DNA from: F23-B02 sp963620985
Lineage (GTDB): Bacteria > Bacillota > Clostridia > Oscillospirales > Oscillospiraceae
Reading direction: 5' to 3'
Assembly (NCBI GenBank): GCA_963620985.1
Contig: CAVFCI010000002.1
Span: 1 to 64,000 of the forward strand
Length of the DNA: 64,000 nucleotides
Within the stretch, counting starts at the first letter, position 1, and each line of letters starts with the position of its first letter. Made by a program: the position numbers and the translations under genes. The notes below the pieces were generated by a model. That model was not told the origin of the DNA, ran no database searches, and saw only the letters and a program-made list of their open reading frames with translations. This document shows positions 42,923 through 50,737 of this stretch, piece after piece.

Positions 42923-43099
42923 CAACTGTCAAAAGGTATACTTTTTGACAGTTGCGTTTTTATAATGTCATGATAGCTGAAAATAGTCAAAATTGCAAGA
43001 TGTCGTGTAAATTTATCTGTAAAAATGCCTTGATTTTATTAAAAATCACTGTTTTGATCGCCGAAAAACAGCAAATCACTTGACTGTCAAAAGGTATAC
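42923..43099 (+). repeat. 17-bp direct repeats and hairpin upstream of the RCC1 island
   Basis: ACTGTCAAAAGGTATAC occurs at 42925-42941 and again at 43083-43099. The first copy is part of a hairpin, CAACTGTCAAAA (42923-42934) with TTTTGACAGTTG (42943-42954), followed by a T-run. The second copy lies 38 bases before the membrane protein at 43138. Apart from these and the cysK promoter, 42730-43137 is AT-rich and without a gene. Confidence 0.65.
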
Positions 43100-43137
43100 C
43101 TTGTGATAGTAAGCGTGAAATTTAAGGAGGGTATATT

Positions 43138-43413
43138 ATGAGTTCCGAAGCCCCAATATTCTTTGTTCTGCTGTTCATTGCAGTGCTTGCGTTTACGATC
43201 TATGCCGCGATGCAATTCGGCGAGGTCGTCGTCAACAAGGGATATCCGGAGAAGAAAACAATGATCATCGTTCTATGCATTTTCCTGCCCATTGCAGGAT
43301 ATCTGCTCACCTGCGCGCTGCCGGACAATACTCAGCGCGAGATCATAAAGAACAAGCAAAGCAGCACGGGCAATAGACGCACAGTGGTCAGCGACGAGCT
43401 GCCTGAGCTTTGA
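43138..43413 (+). CDS. Small two-helix membrane protein of the RCC1 island
   Basis: The 91 residues form two hydrophobic helices (about 6-26 and 40-60), split by a polar loop (GEVVVNKGYPEKKT), and a charged tail (NKQSSTGNRRTVVSDELPEL). AAGGAGG precedes ATG 43138. The stop is 11 bases before the RCC1-repeat gene, so both are probably co-transcribed. No known family is recognised; a partner of the next protein at the membrane is a reasonable guess. Confidence 0.78.
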   Translation: MSSEAPIFFVLLFIAVLAFTIYAAMQFGEVVVNKGYPEKKTMIIVLCIFLPIAGYLLTCALPDNTQREIIKNKQSSTGNRRTVVSDELPEL

Positions 43414-43424
43414 GAGGGTGTGCC

Positions 43425-45383
43425 ATGTCTGAAAGATACACAAAACTATTCTCTCAGGTAAAGCCGCTGTATGCCGAGGGCAGCCCGGTCATTATCATGG
43501 CCGGCGCGCTGCTGCTGGATAATGTCGGCGGCAATGTGCTTGCGCAGCTGAAATTCAAAAACATATCGCCCAAGACCGTCAAGGCGCTGACCGTCAGCGT
43601 GACGGCAAATGACACGGTGGGCAGGGTTATCGGCAAGCCGACCATTTATCAGTATCTGGATTTGAATGCCGAGCGCGACGCGGAGTTCGGACAGAAGACC
43701 GCGATATCGCTGCCGAGCGAAAATACACGCGAATGTGAGGTCAGGGTGCTCGAGGCCGCGTTTGCCGACAACTCCGTGTGGACGGCTCCCGAGGGCTTGA
43801 GTTGGGAGCCCGTGCCCGAGCAGACACCGCTGTTTCCCAATGACGCGGAGCTTTTAAAACAGTACCGTATGGAGGTAAACCCGGCCGCGAAGAGCGAGCT
43901 GCTCACTGTAAAAGACCTGTGGCTTTGCAGCTGCGGCGCTGTTAACAGAGCGGTGGAGAATGCCTGCCATTGCTGCGAAACGCCCTTGTCCGCAATGAAA
44001 AACGCAGACCTGTCAGGGCTCAGAGAAAGATGTGATGCCCGCCTCAAGGAGGAAAGGGAAGCCGCCGCAAAAGCTGCCGAGGAGCACCGCATTGCCGCTG
44101 AAAAGGCCGCGAAAAAGACAAAAAAGATACTTTCTATCGCAATTCCCGCGGCCATTGCGGTTGTTGCTCTTGTGATCGTTCTCACCAAGGTCATCATCCC
44201 GGGCAGCAAATATAACGCAGCTGTTGAGCTATACGATGAAGGAAAGTACCGTGAAGCTGCAGCAGCATTTTTGGCGCTCGGAGATTACAAAGATTCACAA
44301 GCTCGCTGCTTCTCTGCGTGGGGTGAAATTACCGAAAGGCAGACCATGGCGGCAGATGGAAATTATGAGTTCGCTGTGAAAAACGACGGCACTGTGGTTA
44401 CAGAACGACATTACCATGATGTGTCGGAATGGACTGACATTGCTGCGATTGCCTGCGGATATGAATATACGGTAGGCCTGAAATCAGACGGCACCGTAGT
44501 TGCCACAGGGGATAACGATTACGGTCAATGTGATGTGTCGGGGTGGACTGATATCGTTGCGATTGACTGTGGTTCGTTTCATACAGTAGGGCTTAAAGCT
44601 GACGGTACTGTAGTTGCCACAGGGAATAACAAATACGGACAATATGATTATGTGGAATATTGGACTGACATTGTTGCAATTGCCTGTGGTGGTTGGCATA
44701 CAGTAGGACTTAGAGCTGACGGCACCGTAGTTGTCACAGGGGAGAACGATGATGGACAATGTGATATGACGGAGTGGAGCGGCGTCATTGTTTCGATTGC
44801 CTGTGGATCCGTACATACAGCAGGGCTTAAATCTGACGGAACTGTAGTTGCCACAGGGGATAATAAATACGGACAATGTGATGTGTCGGGCTGGACTGAA
44901 ATTGTTGCGATTGCCTGTGGCGATTATGGCACATTCGGCTTGAAGTCAAACGGCACCGTAGTTGCCACAGGGGATAACGATTACGGACAATGTGATGTGT
45001 CGGGCTGGACCGAAATTGTTGCGATTGCCTGTGGCGATTATGGCACATTCGGCTTGAAGTCAAACGGCACCGTAGTTGCCACAGGGGATAACGATTACGG
45101 ACAATGTGATGTGTCGGGCTGGACCGAAATTGTTGCGATTGCCTGTGGCGATTATGGCACATTCGGCTTGAAGTCAAACGGCACCGTAGTTGCCACAGGG
45201 GATAACGATTACGGACAATGTGATGTGTCGGGCTGGACCGAAATTGTTGCGATTGCCTGTGGCGATTATGGCACATTCGGCTTGAAGTCAAACGGCACAG
45301 TAGTTGCGACCGATAGGTACAATGACGATGTTTCGGGCTGGACGAATATAAAGCTGCCGAACAGCGCGAAGCTCAAGCCCTAA
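43425..45383 (+). CDS. Membrane-anchored zinc-ribbon and RCC1-type repeat protein
   Basis: The 652-residue protein has a beta-rich N-terminal region (to about 150), a zinc ribbon CSCGAVNRAVENACHCC (about 167-187), a lysine/alanine-rich helix, one membrane helix (about 232-255), a TPR-like YNAAVELYDEGKYREAAAAF unit, and then nine repeats of 38 residues built on CGxxxTxGLKxDGTVVATGD and YGQCDVSGWT. These match RCC1-type propeller repeats (short RCC1_2 form). The last four units are almost identical at DNA level (114-bp periods). ATG 43425 follows GAGAGGG. Similar Clostridial proteins are common with no assigned role. The repeats are probably outside the membrane. Confidence 0.82.
   Translation: MSERYTKLFSQVKPLYAEGSPVIIMAGALLLDNVGGNVLAQLKFKNISPKTVKALTVSVTANDTVGRVIGKPTIYQYLDLNAERDAEFGQKTAISLPSENTRECEVRVLEAAFADNSVWTAPEGLSWEPVPEQTPLFPNDAELLKQYRMEVNPAAKSELLTVKDLWLCSCGAVNRAVENACHCCETPLSAMKNADLSGLRERCDARLKEEREAAAKAAEEHRIAAEKAAKKTKKILSIAIPAAIAVVALVIVLTKVIIPGSKYNAAVELYDEGKYREAAAAFLALGDYKDSQARCFSAWGEITERQTMAADGNYEFAVKNDGTVVTERHYHDVSEWTDIAAIACGYEYTVGLKSDGTVVATGDNDYGQCDVSGWTDIVAIDCGSFHTVGLKADGTVVATGNNKYGQYDYVEYWTDIVAIACGGWHTVGLRADGTVVVTGENDDGQCDMTEWSGVIVSIACGSVHTAGLKSDGTVVATGDNKYGQCDVSGWTEIVAIACGDYGTFGLKSNGTVVATGDNDYGQCDVSGWTEIVAIACGDYGTFGLKSNGTVVATGDNDYGQCDVSGWTEIVAIACGDYGTFGLKSNGTVVATGDNDYGQCDVSGWTEIVAIACGDYGTFGLKSNGTVVATDRYNDDVSGWTNIKLPNSAKLKP
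44885..45298 (+). repeat. 114-bp tandem repeats inside the RCC1-type gene
   Basis: Units begin at 44885, 44999, 45113 and 45227 (last partial) and encode the same 38 residues with almost no base change, whereas the five units before them are diverged. This indicates recent amplification by slippage or unequal crossing-over; copy number may vary between strains. Confidence 0.92.
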
Positions 45384-45433
45384 ATAATATTACCTTTCAC
45401 AATTGGACAAAAAAATTAATGGAGGAAGAACTA

Positions 45434-45739
45434 ATGGAAACAATAAACCCGCAGAGCTTTGCTATCAGGATTGAGGGAATAGTTCGCCGAGTATTTAACT
45501 GTGAACAATGTGGCGAAAACGGAATTGCCGATGCAGACTACATAAGGAAAAAGCCGCTTCTTGCAATGCTGTATACGCTTTCATATGTGTGTATGCAGGA
45601 GCCCGATAAGAAGGAAGATATGGAGGACTTTTTCGATGCATATTGCAGCTGCGGAAAACAGAGCCTTGATGAGCTTTTGAAGGCAGACTATGATATCGTT
45701 ACCGAAATGATCGATGCTTTCAGCCACATTTGCAAATAA
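45434..45739 (+). CDS. Small cytosolic protein of the RCC1 island
   Basis: A 101-residue acidic, helical protein with two Cys pairs (NCEQCGEN near residue 22 and CSCGKQ near 71). GGAGG is eight bases before ATG 45434, 50 bases after the RCC1 gene. No family is recognised; the Cys pairs could bind zinc. A shared terminator-like hairpin follows. Confidence 0.7.
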   Translation: METINPQSFAIRIEGIVRRVFNCEQCGENGIADADYIRKKPLLAMLYTLSYVCMQEPDKKEDMEDFFDAYCSCGKQSLDELLKADYDIVTEMIDAFSHICK

Positions 45740-45765
45740 ATCTCTGCTATATCCATAAACACAAA

Positions 45766-45797
45766 AACCCGCACTGCAGTTTTCTGCGGTGCGGTTT
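45766..45797. terminator. Hairpin between the RCC1 island and the cysK remnant
   Basis: A 14-base arm at 45766-45779 pairs with 45784-45797 with one mismatch and one wobble. On the minus strand it is followed by TTTTTG, so it terminates the remnant transcript; it can also serve the plus-strand gene. Confidence 0.7.
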
Positions 45798-45813
45798 CTT
45801 ATCAAATCTTGTA

Positions 45814-46045
45814 TCAGCCGCCGTGCATGAGACCGGCGGTGTTTGCCTTGCTCTCGTTCGAGCCCTCGGTGAGCACGAGCTCGGCTCCGTAGGCCTTCAT
45901 GAGCTGGCGGCGCTCAACGCTCATGGTCTCGGGCATGATGATTACCTCGCTTCGGCATTAAATACTACTTACTTAGTAGGTTGGTAGTATTATAAGTCCG
46001 CATCACTGCTTTGTCAATAGCCTTGGGCAAAAAAATATAAAAAAA
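45814..46045 (-). pseudogene. Second cysK promoter joined to an internal cysK fragment
   Basis: Positions 45932-46045 repeat the cysK promoter region 42808-42921 (same -35 TTGACA, same -10 TATAAT, same operator), while 45857-45938 repeats 82 bases from inside cysK (42362-42443, about one mismatch). They are joined at the shared word GGCATGA, so the first third of cysK is missing. From the in-frame ATG 45936 a 40-residue frame PETMSVERRQLMKAYGAELV continues and ends in a foreign tail, KANTAGLMHGG. The promoter's spacer differs from that of cysK although both hexamers are kept. It is a relic of a cysK duplication; a functional small transcript is possible. Confidence 0.82.
45961..46017 (-). promoter_or_regulatory. 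Duplicate cysK-type promoter and operator
   Basis: TTGACA (46012-46017) and TATAAT (45989-45994) with a 17-base spacer, plus AATACTAC (45961-45968) and GTAGTATT (45984-45991). It points towards the cysK fragment and away from tsf. Confidence 0.75.
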
Positions 46046-46072
46046 TCCGGCAGAGCTTTCTCTGCCGGATCG
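46045..46072 (-). terminator. Terminator of rpsB-tsf
   Basis: ATCCGGCAGAG (46045-46055) pairs with CTCTGCCGGAT (46060-46070), with a CTTT loop; on the minus strand a T-run follows (complement of the A7 tract). Confidence 0.9.
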
Positions 46073-46097
46073 TTCATTTTAATTTTGAGTCGGGAGC

Positions 46098-47033
46098 TTA
46101 CTTCTTGCCCATGTTCATCTGGGCTGCGACCTCAGCCGCGAAGTCCTCTTCCTTCTTCTCGATGCCTTCGCCGGTCTGGAAGCGAACCGCGTCAACGAAC
46201 TTGATGCTGCCGCCGAGCTTCTTGGCTGCGTCTGCAATGTACTTCTCGACGCTGCCCTGGAACAGGTCGCCGCGGACGAACTCCATCTGCATGAGGCAGT
46301 TTTCCTCATAGAACTTGTTCATCTTGCCCATGACGATCTTTTCCTTGACCTGTGCGGGCTTGGAGGCCATCTTCGGGTCGTTGTCCATAAGTGCGAGCGC
46401 GACCTTCTTCTCCTCTGCGAGGACATCCTCGGTGACCTGAGACTTATCCCAGAAGCGGGGATTGAGAGCCGCGATCTGCATTGCGATGTTCTTGCCGACC
46501 TCGTTTGCGTCGATGCCGCCCTCGACAGCCAGATTTACAAGAACGCCGATCTTGCCGCCTGCATGAACGTAAGCGACGGAGGTGTTTTCGCCAAAGCGGG
46601 CGAAGCGGCGGAGCTGGAGATTTTCGCCGATGGACATGACCTTCTCGGGCATGGTCTCAGCTACGGTCAGCTCGCTGTTGGGGTACTTGCACTGCTGGAG
46701 TGCCTCGATGTCGGCGGGGTTGTCCTTCAGGACGACCTTGCAGATATCCTTAACAAAGGAGACGAACAGGTCGCTCTTTGCGCAGAAGTCGGTCTCGCAG
46801 TTGACCTCGACGACCGCGCCTACGCCGCACTCGGGGCAGACGGCTGCGTATGCCATGCCCTCGGCTGCTATACGGCCTGCCTTCTTTGCCGCCTTTGCAA
46901 GTCCCTTCTCACGAAGATACTCAACGGCCTTGTCCATATCGCCGTCGCACTCGGACAGTGCCTTCTTGCAGTCCATCATGCCGACGCCGGTCATCTCACG
47001 GAGAGTTTTTACGTCCTGTGCTGTAAATGCCAT
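46098..47033 (-). CDS. tsf: Translation elongation factor Ts
   Basis: EF-Ts reloads EF-Tu with GTP. The 311-residue protein starts AFTAQDVKTLREMTGVGMMD, then CKKALSECDGDMDKAVEYLR (UBA-like N-terminal domain), and VNCETDFCAKSD marks the core that contacts EF-Tu. Length is typical. It lies 17 bases after rpsB, the classic order, with a strong terminator following. A CPECG pair (about residues 70-75) near VVEVN is uncommon and may be chance. Confidence 0.97.
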   Translation of the reverse strand: MAFTAQDVKTLREMTGVGMMDCKKALSECDGDMDKAVEYLREKGLAKAAKKAGRIAAEGMAYAAVCPECGVGAVVEVNCETDFCAKSDLFVSFVKDICKVVLKDNPADIEALQQCKYPNSELTVAETMPEKVMSIGENLQLRRFARFGENTSVAYVHAGGKIGVLVNLAVEGGIDANEVGKNIAMQIAALNPRFWDKSQVTEDVLAEEKKVALALMDNDPKMASKPAQVKEKIVMGKMNKFYEENCLMQMEFVRGDLFQGSVEKYIADAAKKLGGSIKFVDAVRFQTGEGIEKKEEDFAAEVAAQMNMGKK

Positions 47034-47050
47034 TGCTTTATCCTCCTGTA

Positions 47051-47791
47051 TTATTCTTCAACCTTTTCGGCCTCAGCCTCTGCCATGGTCTCCTCGACCT
47101 CGGCATCGGCGCCCTGACGACCTTCCTGAACCGCGTTTGCCATGGTGGATGCGATCAGGCGGATGGCGCGGATAGCGTCATCGTTTGCAGGGATAACGTA
47201 ATCGACCTCATCGGGGTCGCAGTTGGTATCGACTATTGCGACGATGGGGATGTGCAGCTTGCGAGCCTCTGCGATGGCGTTGTGCTCCTTGCGGGGGTCA
47301 ACGACGAACATTGCGCCGGGGAGTTTCTTCATTTCCTTAACGCCGCCGAGGTACTTCTCGAGCTTCTCCATCTCGCCCATGTGCTTCATGACTTCCTTCT
47401 TGGGAAGCATATCAAAGGTGCCGTCCTCCTGCATCTTCTTGAGCTGTGCAAGACGGTCGATACGGGTGCGCATGGTCTTGAAGTTTGTGAGCATGCCGCC
47501 GAGCCAACGTGCGTTGACATAGTACATACCTACGCGGGAAGCCTCTTCCTTGACTGCCTCTGCCGCCTGCTTCTTGGTGCCGACGAACAGGATGCTCTGG
47601 CCGTTTGCCGCAACGTCGCGGACAAAGTTGTAAGCCTCTTCGAGCTTCTTGACGGTCTTCTGAAGGTCGATGATGTAGATGCCGTTACGCTCCATGTAGA
47701 TGTATTCGGCCATCTTGGGGTTCCAGCGGCGGGTCTGGTGGCCGAAGTGGACACCGGCTTCCAGCAGCTGCTTCATTGATACTACTGACAT
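47051..47791 (-). CDS. rpsB: 30S ribosomal protein S2
   Basis: S2 is a late-assembling ribosomal protein that contacts S1. The 246-residue product has SMKQLLEAGVHFGHQTRRWN, then PKMAEYIYMERNGIYIIDLQ, and RWLGGMLTNFKTM. The acidic tail after residue 225 is usual. ATG 47791 has AGGAGG upstream; the longer frame from 47845 lacks one. It heads rpsB-tsf, with promoter at 47894-47922. Confidence 0.97.
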   Translation of the reverse strand: MSVVSMKQLLEAGVHFGHQTRRWNPKMAEYIYMERNGIYIIDLQKTVKKLEEAYNFVRDVAANGQSILFVGTKKQAAEAVKEEASRVGMYYVNARWLGGMLTNFKTMRTRIDRLAQLKKMQEDGTFDMLPKKEVMKHMGEMEKLEKYLGGVKEMKKLPGAMFVVDPRKEHNAIAEARKLHIPIVAIVDTNCDPDEVDYVIPANDDAIRAIRLIASTMANAVQEGRQGADAEVEETMAEAEAEKVEE

Positions 47792-47893
47792 TTGTTTTTC
47801 CTCCTGATTTGTTTTTTCCTCCGAGCACATCTTCCCTCTCCGCAAACCGTAGTCACATGCGGAAAAGTCCGTGCCCGTGCGAAATGCCTTGAT

Positions 47894-47922
47894 ATTGTAC
47901 CAAAATTATGTCGCTATTTCAA
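47894..47922 (-). promoter_or_regulatory. Promoter of rpsB-tsf
   Basis: On the minus strand TTGAAA (47917-47922) and TACAAT (47894-47899) are 17 bases apart, about 100 bases before rpsB. It overlaps the last codons of the YmxH-like gene. Confidence 0.65.
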
Positions 47923-48218
47923 TAGCTTTTACCCATTTTATCGAAAATTTTTTCTTTTTTTCTTCGGCGGCGCGGCTGATCGGCCTCGGTCTCGACAAGG
48001 ATGATGTCCCCGCCGATGCGAACGATGCATTTCCACGGCAGGATATAATCATCCTCCCTGCCGAAAAGCCCGAAAAACCTGACCTTTCCCGGGGTTATGA
48101 GCGACAGCAGCCGCCCCTCCGCTTCGTCGAGCTCCGCGTCGCATACATAGCCGAGGCGTTTGCCCGTGTGGATGTCTATGACCTCCTTGTATCTCAGCTC
48201 GGAAAAATAGCTTATCAT
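47919..48218 (-). CDS. YlmC/YmxH-family sporulation-associated protein
   Basis: The 99-residue protein has a PRC-barrel fold: SELRYKEVIDIHTGKRLGYV, then VRFFGLFGREDDYILPWKCI and RIGGDIILVE. YlmC/YmxH proteins are typical of endospore-forming Firmicutes, though their function is poorly known. The C-terminus is basic (QPRRRRKKEK). GGAGGTG precedes ATG 48218. A terminator separates it from the Noc-like gene upstream, so it has its own promoter. Confidence 0.9.
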   Translation of the reverse strand: MISYFSELRYKEVIDIHTGKRLGYVCDAELDEAEGRLLSLITPGKVRFFGLFGREDDYILPWKCIVRIGGDIILVETEADQPRRRRKKEKIFDKMGKSY

Positions 48219-48240
48219 TTCGGCACCTCCGACATTTAAA

Positions 48241-48269
48241 ATACCGTCGTATACATTCTACGACGGTAT
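48241..48269 (-). terminator. Terminator of the noc-like gene
   Basis: ATACCGTCGTA (48241-48251) pairs with TACGACGGTAT (48259-48269), with a seven-base loop and TTTT on the minus strand. Confidence 0.82.
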
Positions 48270-48278
48270 AAGTTTGTC

Positions 48279-49091
48279 TTATTCGGATTTGCCTTTCGGG
48301 ATGGAAATGGTAAGTATCAGTTCGCTGTCGGTCTCCTCGCGCTTCATGCCCGCGGCGATGCCGCCCTGCTTCATGAGGTCGAGCCCGTGCAGGACGGTGT
48401 TCACGAAAACGCGCACATCCTTCATGATAAACGTCCGCTTCGCTTCCGGCTTTTCCTCCGGCTCGCGCAGCAGCGACTCGATGTACGCATCGGTCGAGGC
48501 GACGTTGAGGTCGTGCGCCGTGATATATTCAAGCGCCATGCGCTGAGCGCTTTCGTCCGGCAGGCGCAGCAGAGCCCTGCCGTGGCGCTCTGTGAGCCCG
48601 CTCGCCCGCAGCTCGTGCAGTACATCCTCGGGCAGCTTTAAAAGCCGCAGCTTGTTCGCCACCGCCGACTGCGATTTGCCTATCCTGCGCGCCGCCTCCT
48701 CCTGACTCATACCGAAGAGCTTTATCAGCTGGCTCAATCCGTTTGCCTCCTCGATAAAATCAAGGTCACGCCGCTGGAGATTTTCGACGAGCGCGATGAG
48801 GCTCGACTCCTCAAGGCTCACGTCAAGCAGGATGCACGGCACGTCGTACAGCCCCGCAAGACGTGCCGCTCTCAACCGCCGCTCACCTGCGACGAGCTCG
48901 TAGCGGTCATCGCGCAGTCGCACGGTCAGGGGATTTAAAATGCCGTATCGGGCTATGCTTTCCGAGAGTTCCTGAAGCTCTCCGTCGGGGAAATTTTTTC
49001 GCGGCTGCACGGGGTTGGGCTCAAGCTCGTCCGCCGGAAGCCAGATCACGCCGCCCCGCCGAGTCCCGGGGCGCAGCTTTGTCGCTTGCAT
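48279..49091 (-). CDS. noc: ParB/Noc-family DNA-binding protein
   Basis: The 270-residue protein has the ParB CTPase region (VQPRKNFPDGELQELSESIA, then the nucleotide-binding GERRLRAARLAG), and the HTH (FGMSQEEAARRIGKSQSAVA, NKLRLLKLPEDV, LTERHGRALL). The segment ENLQRRDLDFIEEANGLSQL and the absence of an adjacent parA favour Noc, which keeps the division septum off the nucleoid, over Spo0J. ATG 49091 has GGAGG upstream; 17 extra in-frame codons before it are not likely translated. No parS or Noc-site palindrome was seen in the window. Confidence 0.85.
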   Translation of the reverse strand: MQATKLRPGTRRGGVIWLPADELEPNPVQPRKNFPDGELQELSESIARYGILNPLTVRLRDDRYELVAGERRLRAARLAGLYDVPCILLDVSLEESSLIALVENLQRRDLDFIEEANGLSQLIKLFGMSQEEAARRIGKSQSAVANKLRLLKLPEDVLHELRASGLTERHGRALLRLPDESAQRMALEYITAHDLNVASTDAYIESLLREPEEKPEAKRTFIMKDVRVFVNTVLHGLDLMKQGGIAAGMKREETDSELILTISIPKGKSE

Positions 49092-49178
49092 AAGTGTACC
49101 TCCTATACACCGTAGAGTATATAGAAAGCTTACACTGTTCAATTTGCAAAGTCTGCCGCATCGTGTGGTTTACATAAA

Positions 49179-49207
49179 AAAATCTGCACTGTATCAGTGC
49201 AGATTTT
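49179..49207 (-). terminator. Terminator of the 49224 gene
   Basis: AAAATCTGCACTG (49179-49191) pairs with CAGTGCAGATTTT (49195-49207) around the loop TAT; on the minus strand Ts follow. Confidence 0.85.
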
Positions 49208-49223
49208 CAGCTGTTGTATTTTG

Positions 49224-49718
49224 CTATTTTCTATTCTTTCGCTGGGTATGTTTTTTACCTTTTTTCTGCTGTGTGTGTTTTTGCGTCATAACATGACGGC
49301 GTGAGATAAAGCGAGGTGTACGATTGCCATTTCTCTCACGCTTCATGAAAAACCACCCATAAATCACAATTGGCACTGATACCACGAAGATATACAAATA
49401 ACATGCGGCTATTGTTTCTTCTCTTGCGGTTCCATTTCTCGCCAACGTAATTATATAGACAGCAAAAACCAGCCACGAAGCCAATTGGGTATAATACCAA
49501 ACGTACATTGATTTTGGTATAACATCTTTAAAGTTTGTCAAAAAGAGCCATGTTGTAAGACTTCTTTTTTGACTTCGTTCTTTAAATTCTCTTTTGCACA
49601 GGGTTTTATCAGCTACTCTAACAAGCTCATGTCGTGTTGTTAAGCCCATAAGGAGAGTTAACCCAAAAGTGCCTATTAACTGTCCCTTGAGTGCTTTAAT
49701 TGTAATTAACAGATTCAT
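49224..49718 (-). CDS. Uncharacterised low-GC membrane protein
   Basis: About 164 residues with three or four hydrophobic segments (LIGTFGLTLLMGL, ASWLVFAVYIITLA, CYLYIFVVSVPIVIYGWFF) and a strongly basic C-terminus (KKGKKHTQRKNRK). Base and codon use are clearly more AT-rich than in the flanking noc-like and pfkB genes, so the gene looks acquired. ATG 49718 is a guess; no good ribosome-binding site precedes it or ATG 49745. I recognise no family. Confidence 0.62.
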   Translation of the reverse strand: MNLLITIKALKGQLIGTFGLTLLMGLTTRHELVRVADKTLCKREFKERSQKRSLTTWLFLTNFKDVIPKSMYVWYYTQLASWLVFAVYIITLARNGTAREETIAACYLYIFVVSVPIVIYGWFFMKRERNGNRTPRFISRRHVMTQKHTQQKKGKKHTQRKNRK

Positions 49719-49849
49719 ATTATTTCCAAACCCTGTAGCTGGCATAATTATATCCAGCCGTTGAACTAATGCGGTTCACTGTCTTTTGTAATAAATAAAA
49801 TACAGTAAACATTTTCACCTTTCTATCCATGGCTTGCGTTCTATACTTT

Positions 49850-50737
49850 TCAGCTTATAAGCTCCGGGCAGAGCTCGGGGTTTATGGTTTCGGAGCAGGC
49901 GGCACACATGGCGGAGGCCTTCATGGCGGCTGACGCGCTCTCGACTATGCCGAGGCCGTTCACGCCCGCCCAGATTATCGCAGCCGTGGCGGCATCCCCG
50001 CAGCCGGTGCAGTTTACGAGCTCGGTCGTTTCACAGGGAAGCTTTATTATCTCGCCGCCCTCCGCCGCGACTATGCCGTCGCTTCCGAGAGAAACGAACA
50101 CCTTTTTGACGCCCTCGCGCATCAGAGCCTCCGCCGCGAACAGCGAGGTTGTTTCATTCGTCATGCTCTTTGCCTCAAGCTCGTTGGGCTTGAAGGCGGT
50201 GAGCTTGCTCAGCGCCGGTCTCAGGCGCTCAGCCTTCGCGGCGGACACAGGGTCGGCGTACAGCGGCGCTGTGACGTTTTCGGCTATCCACGCGACAGTC
50301 TCTCGCGTGAGGTTTGCGTCGAAGACGACGGCATCAGCGGAGTTTATCTCCCTCAGATGCGCCTTCAGATACTCTGGCGTTATGCTCGCGGAGATATCCG
50401 TATCGCTCACGCCGATGAGCATATCGCCGTTTTCGTCGGTGACGTAGAGATAGCTCGACGTTCTGCCACCGCTCATGCGGCGGCTCAGGTGCATATCCAT
50501 GCCGAGCCTTATGCAGCTTTCGTACACGCTGTCGCCGTAAACATCGTCGCCGATAGCGGCAATGAACTTCACGTCAAGCCCCAGCAGACAGAGGTTATGG
50601 GCAATGTTCCTGCCCACGCCGCCTGCGTTGAACGTGACCGTTCCCGGGTTTGAATCGTTCATGTGCGGGCTCTTGTCCGGCCTGCCGCATATATCCATGT
50701 TCACCGCGCCTATTACTACTACAGTCTTATTCCCCAT
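49850..50737 (-). CDS. PfkB-family carbohydrate kinase, pseudouridine-kinase-like
   Basis: A 295-residue ribokinase-fold kinase: AVNMDICGRPD, NPGTVTFNAGGVGRNIAHNL (first PfkB signature), and the catalytic GxGD block as NCTGCGDAATAAIIW near residue 245. The NPG...GGVGRNIAxNLxLLG pattern is that of pseudouridine kinases (PsuK), but psuG is not near. It overlaps the 3' end of glgP by 19 bases, with GGAGG inside that gene, so it is the last gene of the glycogen operon. A link to sugar or nucleoside salvage is open. Confidence 0.85.
   Translation of the reverse strand: MGNKTVVVIGAVNMDICGRPDKSPHMNDSNPGTVTFNAGGVGRNIAHNLCLLGLDVKFIAAIGDDVYGDSVYESCIRLGMDMHLSRRMSGGRTSSYLYVTDENGDMLIGVSDTDISASITPEYLKAHLREINSADAVVFDANLTRETVAWIAENVTAPLYADPVSAAKAERLRPALSKLTAFKPNELEAKSMTNETTSLFAAEALMREGVKKVFVSLGSDGIVAAEGGEIIKLPCETTELVNCTGCGDAATAAIIWAGVNGLGIVESASAAMKASAMCAACSETINPELCPELIS

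Noticed and set aside
44885..45340. Regular repeats considered as a CRISPR array
   Set aside because: The period is 114 bp with no spacers, and every unit is in-frame coding sequence of an RCC1-type protein.
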